Source of the DNA: Aristolochia californica
Taxonomy: Eukaryota > Streptophyta > Magnoliopsida > Piperales > Aristolochiaceae
Direction: 5' to 3'
Length of the DNA: 64,000 nt
Assembly: GCA_029961685.1 (NCBI GenBank)
Contig: JARWKL010000014.1
Span: forward strand, 24,153,137 to 24,217,136
Positions within the stretch are counted from its first letter, which is position 1. Every line of letters begins with the position of its first letter. The translations under genes were made by a program, and so were the position numbers. Of this stretch, positions 10,921 to 22,088 are shown one piece after another. The notes below the pieces were generated by a model that did no database searches, was not told the DNA's origin, and saw only the letters and a program-made list of their open reading frames with translations.

Positions 10921-12883
10921 CTTGCACGATTGAGAATGAAGTTTTTGGGTAGCATAGCTCGCGACCGTTAGGAGCTTTCTGTACCTCGCTTTGCCAGCCC
11001 TACACATGGAAATCTACTGGAGATGTATGGCCAAACCAAAGATTAAATCTCAGATGGGTCATTCAATCTTGGGATGCAAATAGAATGCAACCTGTAGGCT
11101 TCCTAGTCCTTTTTCAGGGCTATAGACCAAATTCATTGAAATTGAATTAAAATTGTTGGTGCTTTAGGTAACAAAGCCTGCTTTTAACTCAACTATAGGG
11201 TACTTGATAACTTGAAAGGAATAATTTGATGGTTGATTATACAAATGGGCTCAATTGAAGTTTTTTTGCGCCACTATTGTTGGCTGTACAGGTGTAATCA
11301 GACCCAAACTAGACCGGTTAGCTCAGTTTATTCAGATCAAACTTGGCCTTCCTTAGGTCAAGTTTGCTAACTTGGTCAGGTTTGCTAACTGGCCTTCCTT
11401 AGCTGCATTGGGAATTCTTCACATCCAATAGAGCAAGTTTTTCGAGGAAATAAGGGATCACCCCCTCCCCTCTCGACAATATTCAATAGGAGCCCTTATC
11501 CAAATCGAAAAAGTCTCCCTTAATTTGGGGTTTTGCAATTATTAAAATTTATAAATCATTTTTTTACATCATGTGTTAGTGTTGGTTCAACCTAATCTAA
11601 TTAAACTAAATTCAACCAAACTTGACCACCTTGTTGAGTCGGACTTAATGACATTGGTGTACACATAAAAAACCTTAAAAAATTCAAAACGTGAAACCTG
11701 GCCCCAACCCAATCACCATCACCACAACCTCATCTCCACCCTATCCTAGTAAACCCAACTTAAAACCAAACTCATCCCCGCCCCGTCCCCATAAACTCAA
11801 CTTAAACCCAACCATCTGGCACAATTCTTGTAAACCCGACCCATCCCACACCCGTCTCTACCCTGTTTTATATCTTCATTTCGTTCTCATGGGTCGGATT
11901 TTGGAAAAGTCATCCCTACCCAAAATCCAACAGGACTCAAAACCCAAACCCGAAGTTTTGGGTTGGGTTGAATTCCCCATGAAACCTGACCCACTCAACC
12001 ACGACCTCACTTTTAGAGAGGTCAAGGTATCTCTAGAGGATGGTTGAAGAATAAAGGTAGTAGGACTACCTTTGCATCTGCCCAAGTAGGATTGAGTTTA
12101 GTAGTTTACTTTAGTAAGATGTGTCTTTCAATAAGCAATGTTTTGATTTTAGTAGGAGAGTGCAAGTTATAAGGCTCGAGAGGAGACTTCTTCCCATTAA
12201 AGTCATTTGAGAATATAGTAGTGAAAAGTCTAGAAATGTCTACATGCAATGTATCTAAAAGGTAGCTTAGTGCACATGCAAGGGGGCATCTAAACCTTAG
12301 TCCCACATATGATTTATAAGAGAATTGATTCTCACCAGTTGAGTACTATATAAATGTAAGTTCTCATAGCCTTGATATCAATCAATTCAATAAAACTTAT
12401 CTTTATCTAGATTTAGCTAACTCAGTGTATCTTGATGGATGATCTAAAGGTCACTTAGGTGATTAACCCTTGATTAGGGTGTTTAGCGATGTGAGAAGTC
12501 TCACCAGCTCTTTGATTCCTTTGAGGAGGGCTGTCTTGACAATGGAAAGAGTTCTCAATTGCTATTCCATCCACTAGTCTCATCCCCCATATCAGCCAAG
12601 CAACCCAACCCTACTACTATAACCCAAAGTCTTGTAGGTGTTTATAACCTTAATCAATGTCTCGGATCCTTAGTCCTTGTGACTAGTCTTTGAATGTCAA
12701 GTTCCTTGTTAGTGAACCCCATTGGTTACTATCTTGTTTAGTCAAGATTAGTCAACCCTAATTGTGTCTCATGAGTCTTTACCTAACCATAAGAGTCCCC
12801 TGAGTCTAAGTCCACCATAATTAGGTCGAGTCCTATCTTGTGAGTGGATTCAAGTCCCATTGAGTCCACCCTAGCCCAATCAG

Positions 12884-12918
<35 letters not shown>

Positions 12919-13133
12919 TCCCTCGTCCTAGTCAGTCAACAGAACTCCTCCCTAGTTCTAGAGAACACTTATGAGTCCTATTCCTTGTGTCCTAGTTTGC
13001 CTAGAAGTCCAGCCATGAGTTTGGTTATAAATTAGGTAAGTTTACTTTAGTGAAACAATTGGCAACCTTCTCCCTAGTAAAGTACTTATTTAAAACTAAC
13101 TTAGAGTTTCCTATCCTAAACGAGAATCCCACT
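10921..13133. other. Intergenic DNA with low-complexity tracts
   Basis: No gene is supported here. About 11690-12010 is rich in degenerate ACCC-type pentamers (aaacccaacttaaaacc, acccgacccatcccac) that produce a meaningless open frame. 12086-12420 has LTR-promoter-like character (ctatataaatgtaagttctc near 12349) but no partner repeat was found. A 30-bp poly-C run lies at 12886-12915. Confidence 0.6.
12886..12915. repeat. Poly-C homopolymer, 30 bp
   Basis: Thirty uninterrupted C, followed by tcctccctcgtcc. On the minus strand this is a G30 tract able to form G-quadruplex structures. The exact length is likely to be uncertain in any assembly. Confidence 0.95.
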
Positions 13134-13634
13134 TGTTAAGTTGTGGAGTCTAATAAATACCCTATGCTGAGTCGGTACGTGGATCGATCTTCGTGGTAAG
13201 GTCGTCGTGGGGTTGGAAGAGGGGCAAGGAGCCCCCTTCTAGGGGGTGTGGCGGTGGAGCCCCCGCCTGGGCCACGATATATTAATTGTTGTTTCATTAA
13301 GGATAATTTGTGAATTTTACCCTTGTAAAGTGGTTGCCCTAGTTTTCTCTTTATATTGGGGGGCGCTGTTATAAGGGTTTGTATCCTCACCTAGACGACG
13401 ATCATCAATTACGGTTGAGAGAGATTAGAGAAAAACACGAGTGTGTACGATTTCTCTAGTAAACTATTTTGATCTTTATAGTGGATTACTGCAACGGAGG
13501 AAGACATGACATAGTCTCACCTTGAGGTGAACCTGTATAAATCTTATTGTATTTTTCGTGCTTGCTTTTCCTTTCTTTTGTGATTATTATTATTATTTTC
13601 GTTAATTTGGAATTAGGGCATCTAACTCCTAACA
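13134..13634 (+). repeat. 5' LTR of element A
   Basis: Starts tgttaagttgtgg and ends ctcctaaca (TG...CA). It contains the cctcaaggtgagact motif in reverse sense and a TATA-like tttatattgggggg near 13350. It aligns with the 3' LTR at 18074-18560 with many differences, implying an old insertion. Confidence 0.9.
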
Positions 13635-13635
13635 A

Positions 13636-13652
13636 GTGGTATCAAAGCTTCG
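13636..13652 (+). promoter_or_regulatory. Primer-binding site of element A
   Basis: The string tggtatcaaagc directly after the 5' LTR matches the common tggtatcagagc site, complementary to initiator Met tRNA, with one change. Confidence 0.8.
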
Positions 13653-13689
13653 TGATTGAGAGCAATAGCTAGAGGAGAAGGATCGACAC

Positions 13690-14470
13690 TTGGAATTAAC
13701 AAGTTCGATGGTATGGATTTTATGTTCTAGAGGATGCAGATTGAAGATTATCTATACAGTAAAAAGTTGCACTCACCACTTCTAGATATGAAACCAGAAG
13801 GTATGAAAGATGGTGAGTGAAATCTCCCTGATAGACAGGTGTTTGGAGTAATTCGGTTAACATTGTCCAAGAACGTCACTCACAACGTGGCGTCAGAGAA
13901 AACCACATCGGGGATGATGAGGATTCTGTTCGACATGTATGAGAAGCCTTCCGTAAATAATAAGGTACATCTCATGAAAAAACTCATCAATTTAAAGATG
14001 ACAAAAAAATCACCAGTTGCAACGCATTTGAATGACTTTAGCACGATTGTCAATCAATTGACCTCCATTCAGATTAAATTTGATGATGTTGTTCATGCTT
14101 TAATTCTATTGGCGTCTCTACCAAATTGTTGGGAGCCTATGAGGGTTGCTGTCAGCAACTCTGTAGGCAACAAGAAGTTGATTTTTAATGATGTTCGAGA
14201 TACCATTCTTGTAGAGGAAGTTCACAAAAAAGACTGTGCAGAATCATCAACATCTAATTCTACCCTAAGTGTCGATACTAGGGGTAGGAACTTCTAGAGG
14301 AATTCCAACAAGGATAATGGTGGAGGAAAGTCAAGGAATGGTAGAAGCAAGTGCAAATTTAGAAGGAAAGTGGAATGCTGGAATTGTGGCAAGTCTAGTC
14401 ACATAAAGATGAAATACAAAGTACCGAAGAAGGATGAAAAGAAAAATGATACTGCAAATGCGGTGACTGA
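13690..14470 (+). pseudogene. Element A gag with a mutated zinc knuckle
   Basis: Copia gag: INKFDGMDFMF then a stop where Trp is usual, RMQIEDYLYSKK, and an open run from 13839 to 14297 (MYEKPSVNNKVHLMKKLINL, LNDFSTIVNQLTS). The expected start ATG appears as ATA. The knuckle reads CWNCGKSSHIKMKYK, so the last Cys of CX2CX4HX4C is now Tyr. Confidence 0.85.
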
Positions 14471-14492
14471 AGAAGTATAAGATGCTTTACTC

Positions 14493-14700
14493 TTGTCGAC
14501 TGATAGCCCTATTGACTCTTGGGTGTTAGATTCAGGAGCTTCTTTTCACACCACTACGCATCGTGACACCATGGATAATTATATTGCTGGAGATCACTGG
14601 AAGGTGTATCGTGCTGATGGAGAACCTTTGGATATTATCGGTATTGGTAATGTCAATTTGAGGATATCAAACGGGTCAGTGTAGAAAATTCACAAGGTAA
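14493..14700 (+). pseudogene. Element A aspartic protease relic
   Basis: SWVLDSGASFHTTTHRD contains the copia protease active-site motif DSGAS, still intact. The frame continues to a stop at 14682-14684, where the family normally reads on. The gag-pre-integrase region follows to about 15060 with several stops. Confidence 0.85.
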
Positions 14701-15059
14701 GACATGTACCAAAACTGATGCGTGATCTGATCTCAGTAAAGCAACTTGATGATGAAGGTCATAATGTGACTTTTAATGGTGTTACCTAGAAAGTCACTAA
14801 GGGAGTCATGGTTGTTGGATGAAGAGTTAAAATTGGAACTCTTTACATCACTTCTAGTTGCAGAGACACAGTTGTAGTTGCTGATGACGTTACTGATTCT
14901 GATTTGTGGCATTATATGCTTGATCACATGAGTGAGAAGGGAATGAAAGTGCTATAATTTAAAGGAAAGCTACTAGGGTTAAAAACTTTAAACAACAGTT
15001 TGTGTGAAGGCTGTATTTTTGGCAAAGAAAAAAAGGTTAACTTTTCTAAGGATGGAAAG

Positions 15060-16330
15060 GAGCAAAAGACATCAAAATTGGAGCTAGTTCACACTAATGT
15101 GTGGAGGCCTTCAATTGTTACTTTCCTTGGTGGTTCTAACTACTATGTGACATTTATTGATGATGTTGTTTGGAATTAAATACCCTAATTCCAAACTAAT
15201 GAGAGAAATAATAATAAATACGGAAGAAAGAAAAAGCAAGCATGAAAAGCACAACAAGATTTATACAGGTTCGCCTCAAGGTGAGACTACGTCCTGTCTT
15301 CCTCTGTTGCAGTTATCAACTATGAAAATGAAATAGTGTACAAGAGAAATCGCACACTTATAGGTGTTTCTCTCTAACTTCTAGGGTTGCAACTCGAGAT
15401 GCTCCTCGGATTACGATCCTAAAACCCTAATAGTGGCGCCCCCCAATTTAAAGAAAAAGTTAGGGCAACTGCATTACAAGAGTAAAATTTCTAAATTGCC
15501 CTTAATGAAACAACATTCAATATATCGTGGATTGTACAGGGGCTTTGTTCCCTTCAACCCCCACAGTGACCTTATCACGAAGGTCGATCCGTGACCAACT
15601 CAGCGTAAGGCATTAATTAGGTTCTACAACTTAACATATGCAAGCAAAAAGGTATGGGTTTATTTCCTAAAAAAGAAATCTGATGTCTTTGTTACATTCA
15701 AGAGATGGAGAGCAATGGATGAAAATGAGTCAGATTTGAAGGTGAAGTGTTTACAGTCAGATAAATGGGGGAGAATATATAGATGATGATTTCAAGCGGT
15801 ATTATGCTGATAATGGAATCTAGATGAAGATGTCCTTTCTAGGAAAACCTCAAAAGAATGGTGTGGCAGCGAGGATGAATAGGACTTTGAACGAGCTTGC
15901 TAGGAGCATGAGATTGCATGCGGGATTGCCAAATATGTTATGGTATGATGCTATTAGCACCACTGCCTATTTGATCAACATAGGTCCCTCAACACCATTG
16001 GATTGCAAAATAGCAGAAGAGGTCTGAAGCGGCAAAGAGGTAAACCTTTCTTTCTTGAAAGTTTTTTGTTTTGTTTTTGCTGTTAGAAGTAAACTTGATG
16101 CTAAATCTAAGATATGTTTGTTTATTGGCTATGGTAGTACTAAGTTCGTCGTTTCTGGGATGACCAAAGTCGTAAGGTTATCAAGAGCAAGAATGTGATC
16201 TTCAATGAAAGTGCCTTGTATGAAGACAAGTTGAGAATAGAGTTTAACAACAAAAGTGATGAAGCCAAGAAGTCTGAAGTGATTTAGTTGAGAGATCTTC
16301 CAGTTATTGAGATAGAGAATATTGCTCAGG
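15060..16330 (+). pseudogene. Element A integrase, split by a solo LTR
   Basis: The left piece ends in VTFIDDV at 15166 and the right piece resumes with SKKVWVYFLKKKSDVF from about 15640. This places the 470-bp insertion inside the catalytic core. Further right is KNGVAARMNRTLNELARSMR, where the family's catalytic Glu (GVAERMN) is now Ala. The integrase C-terminal region follows to about 16330 with stops. Confidence 0.85.
15167..15636 (-). mobile_element. Solo LTR of family A inside element A's integrase
   Basis: An antisense LTR of the same family (first bases tgtttggaatta, last bases cttaaca) carries the same cctcaaggtgagactacgtc block as the solo LTR at 6839. The flanks gatgt (15162-15166) and tatgc (15637-15641) each differ by one base from gatgc, so they look like a decayed 5-bp duplication. 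A later copy of the family therefore inserted into an older one and was reduced to one LTR. Confidence 0.85.
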
Positions 16331-16374
16331 AAGATCGGGAAAACATACCCCCATAAGTAAATTAGAACATTCTT

Positions 16375-17310
16375 GTGACTGAACTCAGGAGATCTGCCAA
16401 AACTAGCAGACCATCACAGAGGCACTCCCTTGCACTAAATTATATTATGTCGATTGATAAGGTTGAACCAAAGAGTTATGAGGAAGTCGTGCAAGCTGAT
16501 GAATCAACCAAGTGGGAGTTGGTCATGCGGGATGAGATGGATTCACTTCTATCCAATCAGACATGATAATTGACTAAGTTACCAAAAGAGAAAAAGGCCT
16601 TGCAGAACATATGGGTGTACCGAATAAAAGACAAATATGATGGCAGCAAGCGATACAAGGCAAGATTGGTGGTAAAGGGCTTTCAACAAAAAGAAGGCAT
16701 TGAGTACACTGAGATTTTCTCTCCAGTAGTGAAATTGACTACTATTAGAGCAATGTTTTTACTACTGGCAAATGAAGACTTGCACTTGGAGCAGTTGGAT
16801 GTAAAGATAACCTTTCTTCATGGTGATTTGGAGGAAGAAATTTATATGATGCAGTCACAGGGTTTCAAAGCAAAAGGAAAGGAGAAAATGGTGTGCAAAC
16901 TTCAAAAGAGCTTGTATGGTCTTAAAAAAGCTCCAAGACAATGGTATAAGAAGTTTGACACCTTTATGAGTAGTAATGGTTTCTTGAGGTGCCAGGCGGA
17001 TCATTGCTATTATGTGAAGAAGCTTGATGACTCATACATCATTCTACTACTATATGTTGATGATATGTTGATAGCAGGTGCTTGCAAATAGGAAATAGAT
17101 AAGTTGAAAAGGGAGTTGTGCTAGAAGTTTGCAATAAAGGATTTGGTTGTTGCAAAACAAATCCTTGGGATGATGATTACTAGAGATACTGATGTCTTGA
17201 AACTGTCACAAGAAGAATATATGAAGAAGGTGTTGAGCAAGTTCAACATGAATGATACAAAACTAGTGAGTGCTCCTTAGGCTAGTCACTTTAGGCTATC
17301 TAAGGAGTAG
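16375..17310 (+). pseudogene. Element A reverse transcriptase
   Basis: RT core in one open run 16570-17091: YKARLVVKGFQQKEGIEYTE, QLDVKITFLHGDLEEEIYM and LLLYVDDMLIAG. The catalytic YVDD is intact; the NAFL motif reads ITFL. The preceding stop (16567-16569) and later TAG codons (17122, 17278, 17308) break the frame. Confidence 0.88.
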
Positions 17311-17340
17311 TCACCTTCTATATAGCAGGAGCAAGCCTAC

Positions 17341-17996
17341 ATGGCCAATGTGCAGTATGCTTCTGCTATTGGCAGTCTCATGTATGTCATGGTGTGTACT
17401 AGACCAGACATAGCTATTGGAGTGGGAGTTGTGAGCAGATATATGAGTAATCCAGGTAAACAACATTGGGAAGCAGTGAAGTGGATTCTCAGGTATTTGA
17501 GAGGCACTACAGACCCAACCTTATGTTTTAGAAAGTCATACTTGAGATTATAGGGTTATGTAGATGTTGAAATGGCTGGAGACATTGATGGCAGGAAGAG
17601 TACCATTGGATATGTATACACATTGAGTGGTACAACAGTTAGTTGGGTCTCTAAGTTACAAAAGATAGTTGCTCTTTCCACTACTGAAGCAGAATATGTT
17701 ACTGTGACCGAAGCCAACAAAGAGATGGTATGGTTACAGTCTTTCTAGAAAGAATTAGGTCCCAAGTATGGGAAGAATGTGTTGTATTGTGACAGTCAAA
17801 GTGCTATTCATTTAACAAAGAATCTTGTTTATCATGCCAGAACAAAGCACATATAGGTGCTTTATTACTTCATCAGATTGGCCCTAGAGGATGGAGTCTT
17901 AGCACTGGAAAAGATTCAAGGAAGTCAAAATCTGGCTGATATGTTGACAAAGATTGTTAAGATTTTGAAATTGAAGTTGTGTGTAACTTCATTTTG
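17341..17996 (+). pseudogene. Element A RNase H and pol C-terminus
   Basis: Contains the copia RT end (RPDIAIGVGVVSRYMSNPGK), then VEMAGDIDGRKSTIGYVYTL, ALSTTEAEYVTVTEANKEMV and LYCDSQSAIHLTKN. These are the RNase H acidic motifs of Tnt1-like elements. TAG stops occur at about 17551, 17747 and 17855. The pol end (LADMLTKIVKILKLK) lies some 70 bp before the polypurine tract. Confidence 0.87.
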
Positions 17997-18073
17997 ACTT
18001 CTCTTTGAGGATTGAGAAGTTGTTGCAGTTGTAGAGGAGATATTGATAATAGATTAGTCTCCAAGGGGGAGAT

Positions 18074-18560
18074 TGTTAAGTTATGGAACCTAATTAACAC
18101 CTTACCCTCTGGTGTGGGGGTTCAAACGGGGGCGGGGAACCCCCTCCTGAGGGTTCGGGGGTGGAGGCCTCGAGCGGGTCCACGATATATTGACTGTTGT
18201 GTCATTAAGGGTAGTTTGGGTATTTCACACTTGTAATCCGGTTGCCCTAATTTTCTCTTTATATATGGGGGCGTCGTTGTTAAGGTTTTATCACCTTGAC
18301 AATCATTATTCATCTGAGGAGCATCAATTGCAGCCGAGAGAGATTAGAGAAAAACAACACTTGTAAGTGTGTGCGATCTCTCTTGTAAACTATTTCATCT
18401 TTATAGTGGATTACTGTAGCGGCAGAAGACAGGATGTAGTCTCACCTTGAGGTGAACTTGTATAAATTTTGTTGTGTTTTTCCATGGTTATTTTTTCCTT
18501 CTTCCGGGATTATTTTTATTGCTCTCGTTAGTTTGGAATTAGGGCATTTAATTCCTAATA
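18074..18560 (+). repeat. 3' LTR of element A
   Basis: Begins tgttaagttatgg directly after the polypurine tract and ends attcctaata, with the terminal CA mutated to TA. It is 487 bp, against 501 bp in the 5' LTR. Confidence 0.9.
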
Positions 18561-19215
18561 ATGGAGGAATTTATTACTACACTTCTGAGCAATGCCTAAA
18601 ACCCACTACCTACAAAGGATAGGAGCGTGTTCAACATCTAGCATGAGTCAAGTCTATTATATACCCAAGATGTGTTTGTTTAGCTACCCTAAGAAAGTAG
18701 GTAGATTCTGTGCCCCACAATAGGGTTACTTTTTTGCCTTTGAAATTGAGCGAAAAGTAATTTTGACTATGACCATTTGACTAGAGTATGAAGCGATGTC
18801 TTATGGCTAGGAGTGATTTTATTCTCACTTATATTACACCAGCTAGGTCTTTTGGAAGAGATCACAAACTTGAAGGGGATTGTTGGAAGATATGGTGGAT
18901 TGCCATTTTATACGGGAAGATCCTATGCACCATTTGCAGCAAGCTGTGCGTTCATGATGTTCTCTCACTCTCAGCTTGAGGGGGAGTGTTGGAAGATGGG
19001 CCCAAGCCCACACGACCAAGGAAGGCCTACACATCCAAGTGTGTTATAAGATGCTCAAGTCCATAAGACCAAGGAAGACCCACACATCCAAGAGATGTGT
19101 AAGATGGGCTCAAGCTCATAGACCAAGGCCCACACATCCAAGAGAGTTGGAAGATGGGCCCAAGTCCACAGACCAAAGGAGAAGGCCCACATAGTGATGA
19201 CGATATGGTAAATAA
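18561..19215 (+). mobile_element. 3' end and partial LTR of a non-autonomous B-type element
   Basis: From about 18785 the sequence matches the 3' internal end of the element at 26190-28776 (gtatgaagcratg, ggctaggagtgattttta, cattttata, gcaagctg, ttcatgatgttctctcac). A polypurine tract cagcttgagggggag (18970-18984) is followed by an LTR start tgttggaagatgggccc at 18985. The LTR loses similarity at about 19215. 18561-18784 has no assigned identity. Confidence 0.75.
18985..19195 (+). repeat. Tandem repeats (~50 bp, four copies) at the start of a B-type LTR
   Basis: Four units start with aagatg(gg)c(c/t)caag and run through cacacatccaag. The other B LTR (28777) has two shorter versions. The copy number varies between LTRs. 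Confidence 0.8.
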
Positions 19216-19394
19216 AGAGTCATCTCATAGAGATGACATTGATGTAATTAGTTTAAGTTCTAGGGACATAATTATAATATTATAGTTTTATCAATCTATA
19301 ACTTGAGCTTCAGGGGGAGGGTTAGGACACAAGTCCATAACCCTTTTTCTTTCCCCTATTTTCTCCCAATGGGTGTATCTCTTTTTTTCTCCAT
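19216..19394. other. Unassigned AT-rich junction
   Basis: No coding sequence is seen. It contains cttcagggggagggttagg (19311-19330), which resembles a polypurine tract but is not followed by a recognisable LTR. Confidence 0.4.
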
Positions 19395-19722
19395 GAGTTA
19401 AATCTATGAAGTTCTGAAAATAAATAAGTAAAAATAGCCCTATTACTCTAATGAAATCATCGGAAAATGTAATAAAGTACTTAACTTGTGAAATATTAGA
19501 AATACTCAAGGGTCCCCATGCATTAGAATGGACCTAGGAAAAAGAGCATCACCTTTTGGTTCAGCTCAAGGAGAGTAAGTAGTTCTTTAGTGTTTTCTCA
19601 ATTGACACACCTCACAGTTCCATTGGGAAAGAAACTTTAAAGAAGGAAACAAGTGTTAGAGTGATGACAATCATGTATGCCCTAATATTTTGTTCCATTG
19701 TTGTGCCTTTGTTTGAGAAATA
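19395..19722 (-). pseudogene. Antisense copia integrase N-terminal fragment
   Basis: On the minus strand the string SISNISQVKYFITFSDDFIR matches the start of the copia integrase core (compare SNISQVKYFVIF in the element at 36153). Upstream is a decayed gag-pre-integrase region with a CVN/CQL-like finger remnant. It is cut at 19722 by the LTR that starts at 19723. Confidence 0.7.
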
Positions 19723-20061
19723 TGTTGAAGAGTAGGTATGGAGGAGTCTCAAATGACTCTCACAACAACAAGTCTTACAGAGCCAAAATTCTTACGGTGG
19801 AGTCTTATAGGAATCTCACAATAGGAGGTCTCATAGAAGAGTCTCAGTTTAAAGGTGTTTTAGTTATATTAGTCTACTATTTATGTTCAGTTATTCAATT
19901 TTTCTAGGACTTATCTTTTAGTGTTTAACTTTAGGTGTAATTGGGATAAGCGTTGTTTAATTGTAATTGGATTCTACTTGTTTCATCTATTATAAATAGA
20001 GGTTCATGTACTCAAATTACAACAAATTAATGAAGTTTTTCTCTTTTCCAGAAATTCAACA
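19723..20061 (+). repeat. 5' LTR of non-autonomous element J1
   Basis: Starts tgttgaagagtagg, ends aaattcaaca, with a TATA-like ctattataaatagagg near 19987. The antisense copy at 21788-22088 is its relative. The left flank aaata (19718-19722) has no partner found. Confidence 0.85.
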
Positions 20062-20075
20062 TGGTATCAGAGCGA
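20062..20075 (+). promoter_or_regulatory. Primer-binding site of J1
   Basis: tggtatcagagcga directly after the LTR is the canonical site complementary to initiator Met tRNA. Confidence 0.9.
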
Positions 20076-21787
20076 GTTCTGTGAGTTGACTCCATCAACC
20101 CATAGGGATAATGTGATCCTTTTATGATCTATCATATCTAGTAGTTTAGGTTCGTATTCTATTTTTTTTTTCTTTCCTGTCCCAGTACATATGGATTTCT
20201 TGGCATTCGTACCTCCATACTGAGATTTTAATATTTCAACTAACATATTGATTAAAATATCTTAAATTCGGCTTTCCAATGCAAAAATAATTTTGGCAAT
20301 CATAGTTTTCTACAAAGAGAATTCGATATTTGAACCCACAAAGGTCAGATTGCAAGAGAGGTTCAAGTAGCAATGGAAAATTTCAACTTTTGAGCAATTT
20401 TATACCATCAAGAAAGAGAATTTATATGGATCATTATTTATCAAAAGAATATATGTATGTCTATTTTCTTTCCTATTCAACCAATTCTCAATATGAGTTT
20501 TCTAGAGAGAGATATCAATCTTGGAAGAGTCAATGGTAATGCTGGCCAAAGAAGAAAGAGTACTCAGTTCGAGCAGATTAAAAAGTCAAAAATCTATCAG
20601 ATTATTTATCTCAAAATAATTATATTTTATGAAGATTAGTTATAATTGGATGAAATTTATTGAAGTATAGTTTCAAAAGGAGAAAGTTTTATGTCAATCT
20701 AATCTATATTTATGGAGATATTCACAGTGGATTCGGTCAAACTACATAACAAAGAGAATCAAGAGGTCATAAAAGATTCAAGAATGAATATTTTTGGAGA
20801 TATTGATATCATAAGTACCAAAGGCGAGTTCTGATGAAATCTCTCCTTTTTTTTTCTTTTTTCTCTCCTATTATCTCTGTAAGCATTGACGTGAATTGAG
20901 TTCCTTTTCTCCTAAAATCCGAGTTTTTTAGCCAAATTTGTCTTCTAATCAGAGAGCTTTGGTTTACCAGCATATTTTTTGAAGCCACTTTGATCTCAAA
21001 AAAAATATCTTATATTTGGAAGGTCTATCATTTGAAAGTTTTTTTTTTTTTGATTCTATAGAATCTGGAAAGTATTCCATATGGGAATTTGTTGAGTATT
21101 TGATTAGAAACTTTTGTCATATGGAGTGTTCAATTTGGAAATAGAAACTTGTAAATTAAATTATGCAATTATAAGAGTTTCCATAGACAATGTTGTTTTA
21201 AAGTTGTGTTTTTGTTACTTGGTTGTATATCATCTTTATCTTCAGGTCTAAAAAGTTTTGATCACCCTCATGAAATTATCTTGAGATCATACTTGGTTAA
21301 AAAATTTAATTTATTTTTCTATCATTATAGTCTCTTTCTTATTACCGAGGTGGTTATTTTTCCTTTGTTACATTCCCCACATACCCCTTTTTATCTGTTA
21401 CATTTCTCTTACCATCCTTTTTTGACTCTTGCATACCCCTTTGGGGCAACCTCTAGTGTGTTTCTTCAGTTGGTTTCTCTTTTTATATACATATGGGTGT
21501 TTTAAGTCCTTTGAGACTTTTTTATGAGTATCCTTTAGTGGGTTTTTATCATCGTCCTTTGAGTGACTTGAGTTATCATTTTTACTGATTTTTATCCCTA
21601 CTTTGGTTTGAAATCCTATGAGGTTGGTTTCGACCTTTTTTATACATACATCACCCATCTTATTTTTTTAGAGTTTGTGTTCAATTGAATTTTTATCCTT
21701 GGGATACCTCGATGGAGGAGATAATAAATAAAATTATGTTTATGTTTCAAACTGGGATTACATTGATATCTTCTAGCATGAGGGGGA
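20062..21787 (+). mobile_element. Internal region of J1, non-coding
   Basis: About 1.7 kb with no gag or pol. Blocks such as aaaggtcagattg, cctattcaaccaattctca, and gagatatcaatcttggaaga are shared with the B element at 26190-27240 and, inverted, with 30400-31200. This defines a conserved non-coding leader. It ends with a polypurine-like gcatgagggggat (21776-21788). Confidence 0.8.
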
Positions 21788-22088
21788 TGTTGAATTTATG
21801 GAAAAAAGAAAAACTTTATTGACTTAATGTAATCAAAGTACATGAACCTCTATTTATAATAGAGGAAAGTAGTAGAGTCCAATTACAATTAAATTACCCT
21901 TGTCCCAATTACACCCAAACTCTAACATTTAAAGATAAGTCCTAGCATAATTAAATAGAAGACTAACATAACTAAAACACCTTTAAACTGAAATTCTTTT
22001 GTGAGACCTCATTCCATAATAATTGTGGCTTTGTAAGACTTCTTATTGTGAGAGTCATGTAAGACTCTTCCATATTTGCATTTCAACA
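21788..22088 (-). repeat. Antisense J-type LTR (J2)
   Basis: Reverse-complement relative of the LTR at 19723-20061. It starts tgttgaatttatgg and ends catttcaaca. It is followed by ctccccctcaagg, an inverted polypurine tract, so it serves as the 3' LTR of an antisense element lying to the right. It also sits exactly where J1's own 3' LTR would be expected. Confidence 0.85.

Larger units (their letters stand above)
13134..18560 (+). mobile_element. Ty1/copia element A (Tnt1/Tork-like), decayed, with a solo LTR inside
   Basis: LTRs lie at 13134-13634 and 18074-18560. A tRNA-Met-type primer site follows at 13637 and a polypurine tract (aagggggagat, 18063-18073) precedes the 3' LTR. Between them are gag, zinc knuckle, protease, integrase, RT and RNase H relics in copia order. 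The integrase is split by an antisense solo LTR of the same family (15167-15636). The flanks do not match as a duplication (ccact on the left, atgga on the right). The RNase H end (STTEAEYVTVTEANKEMVWL, YHARTKHI) resembles Tnt1-type elements. The many in-frame TAG codons show long inactivity. Confidence 0.9.

Noticed and set aside
11691..12047. 118-codon proline-rich frame
   Set aside because: Produced by degenerate ACCC repeats; no splice context or homologous character.
21206..21505. 99-codon frame (MFLLLGCISSL...) as a small membrane protein
   Set aside because: It lies in the non-coding leader of J1 and is T-rich by composition; related elements do not keep the frame.
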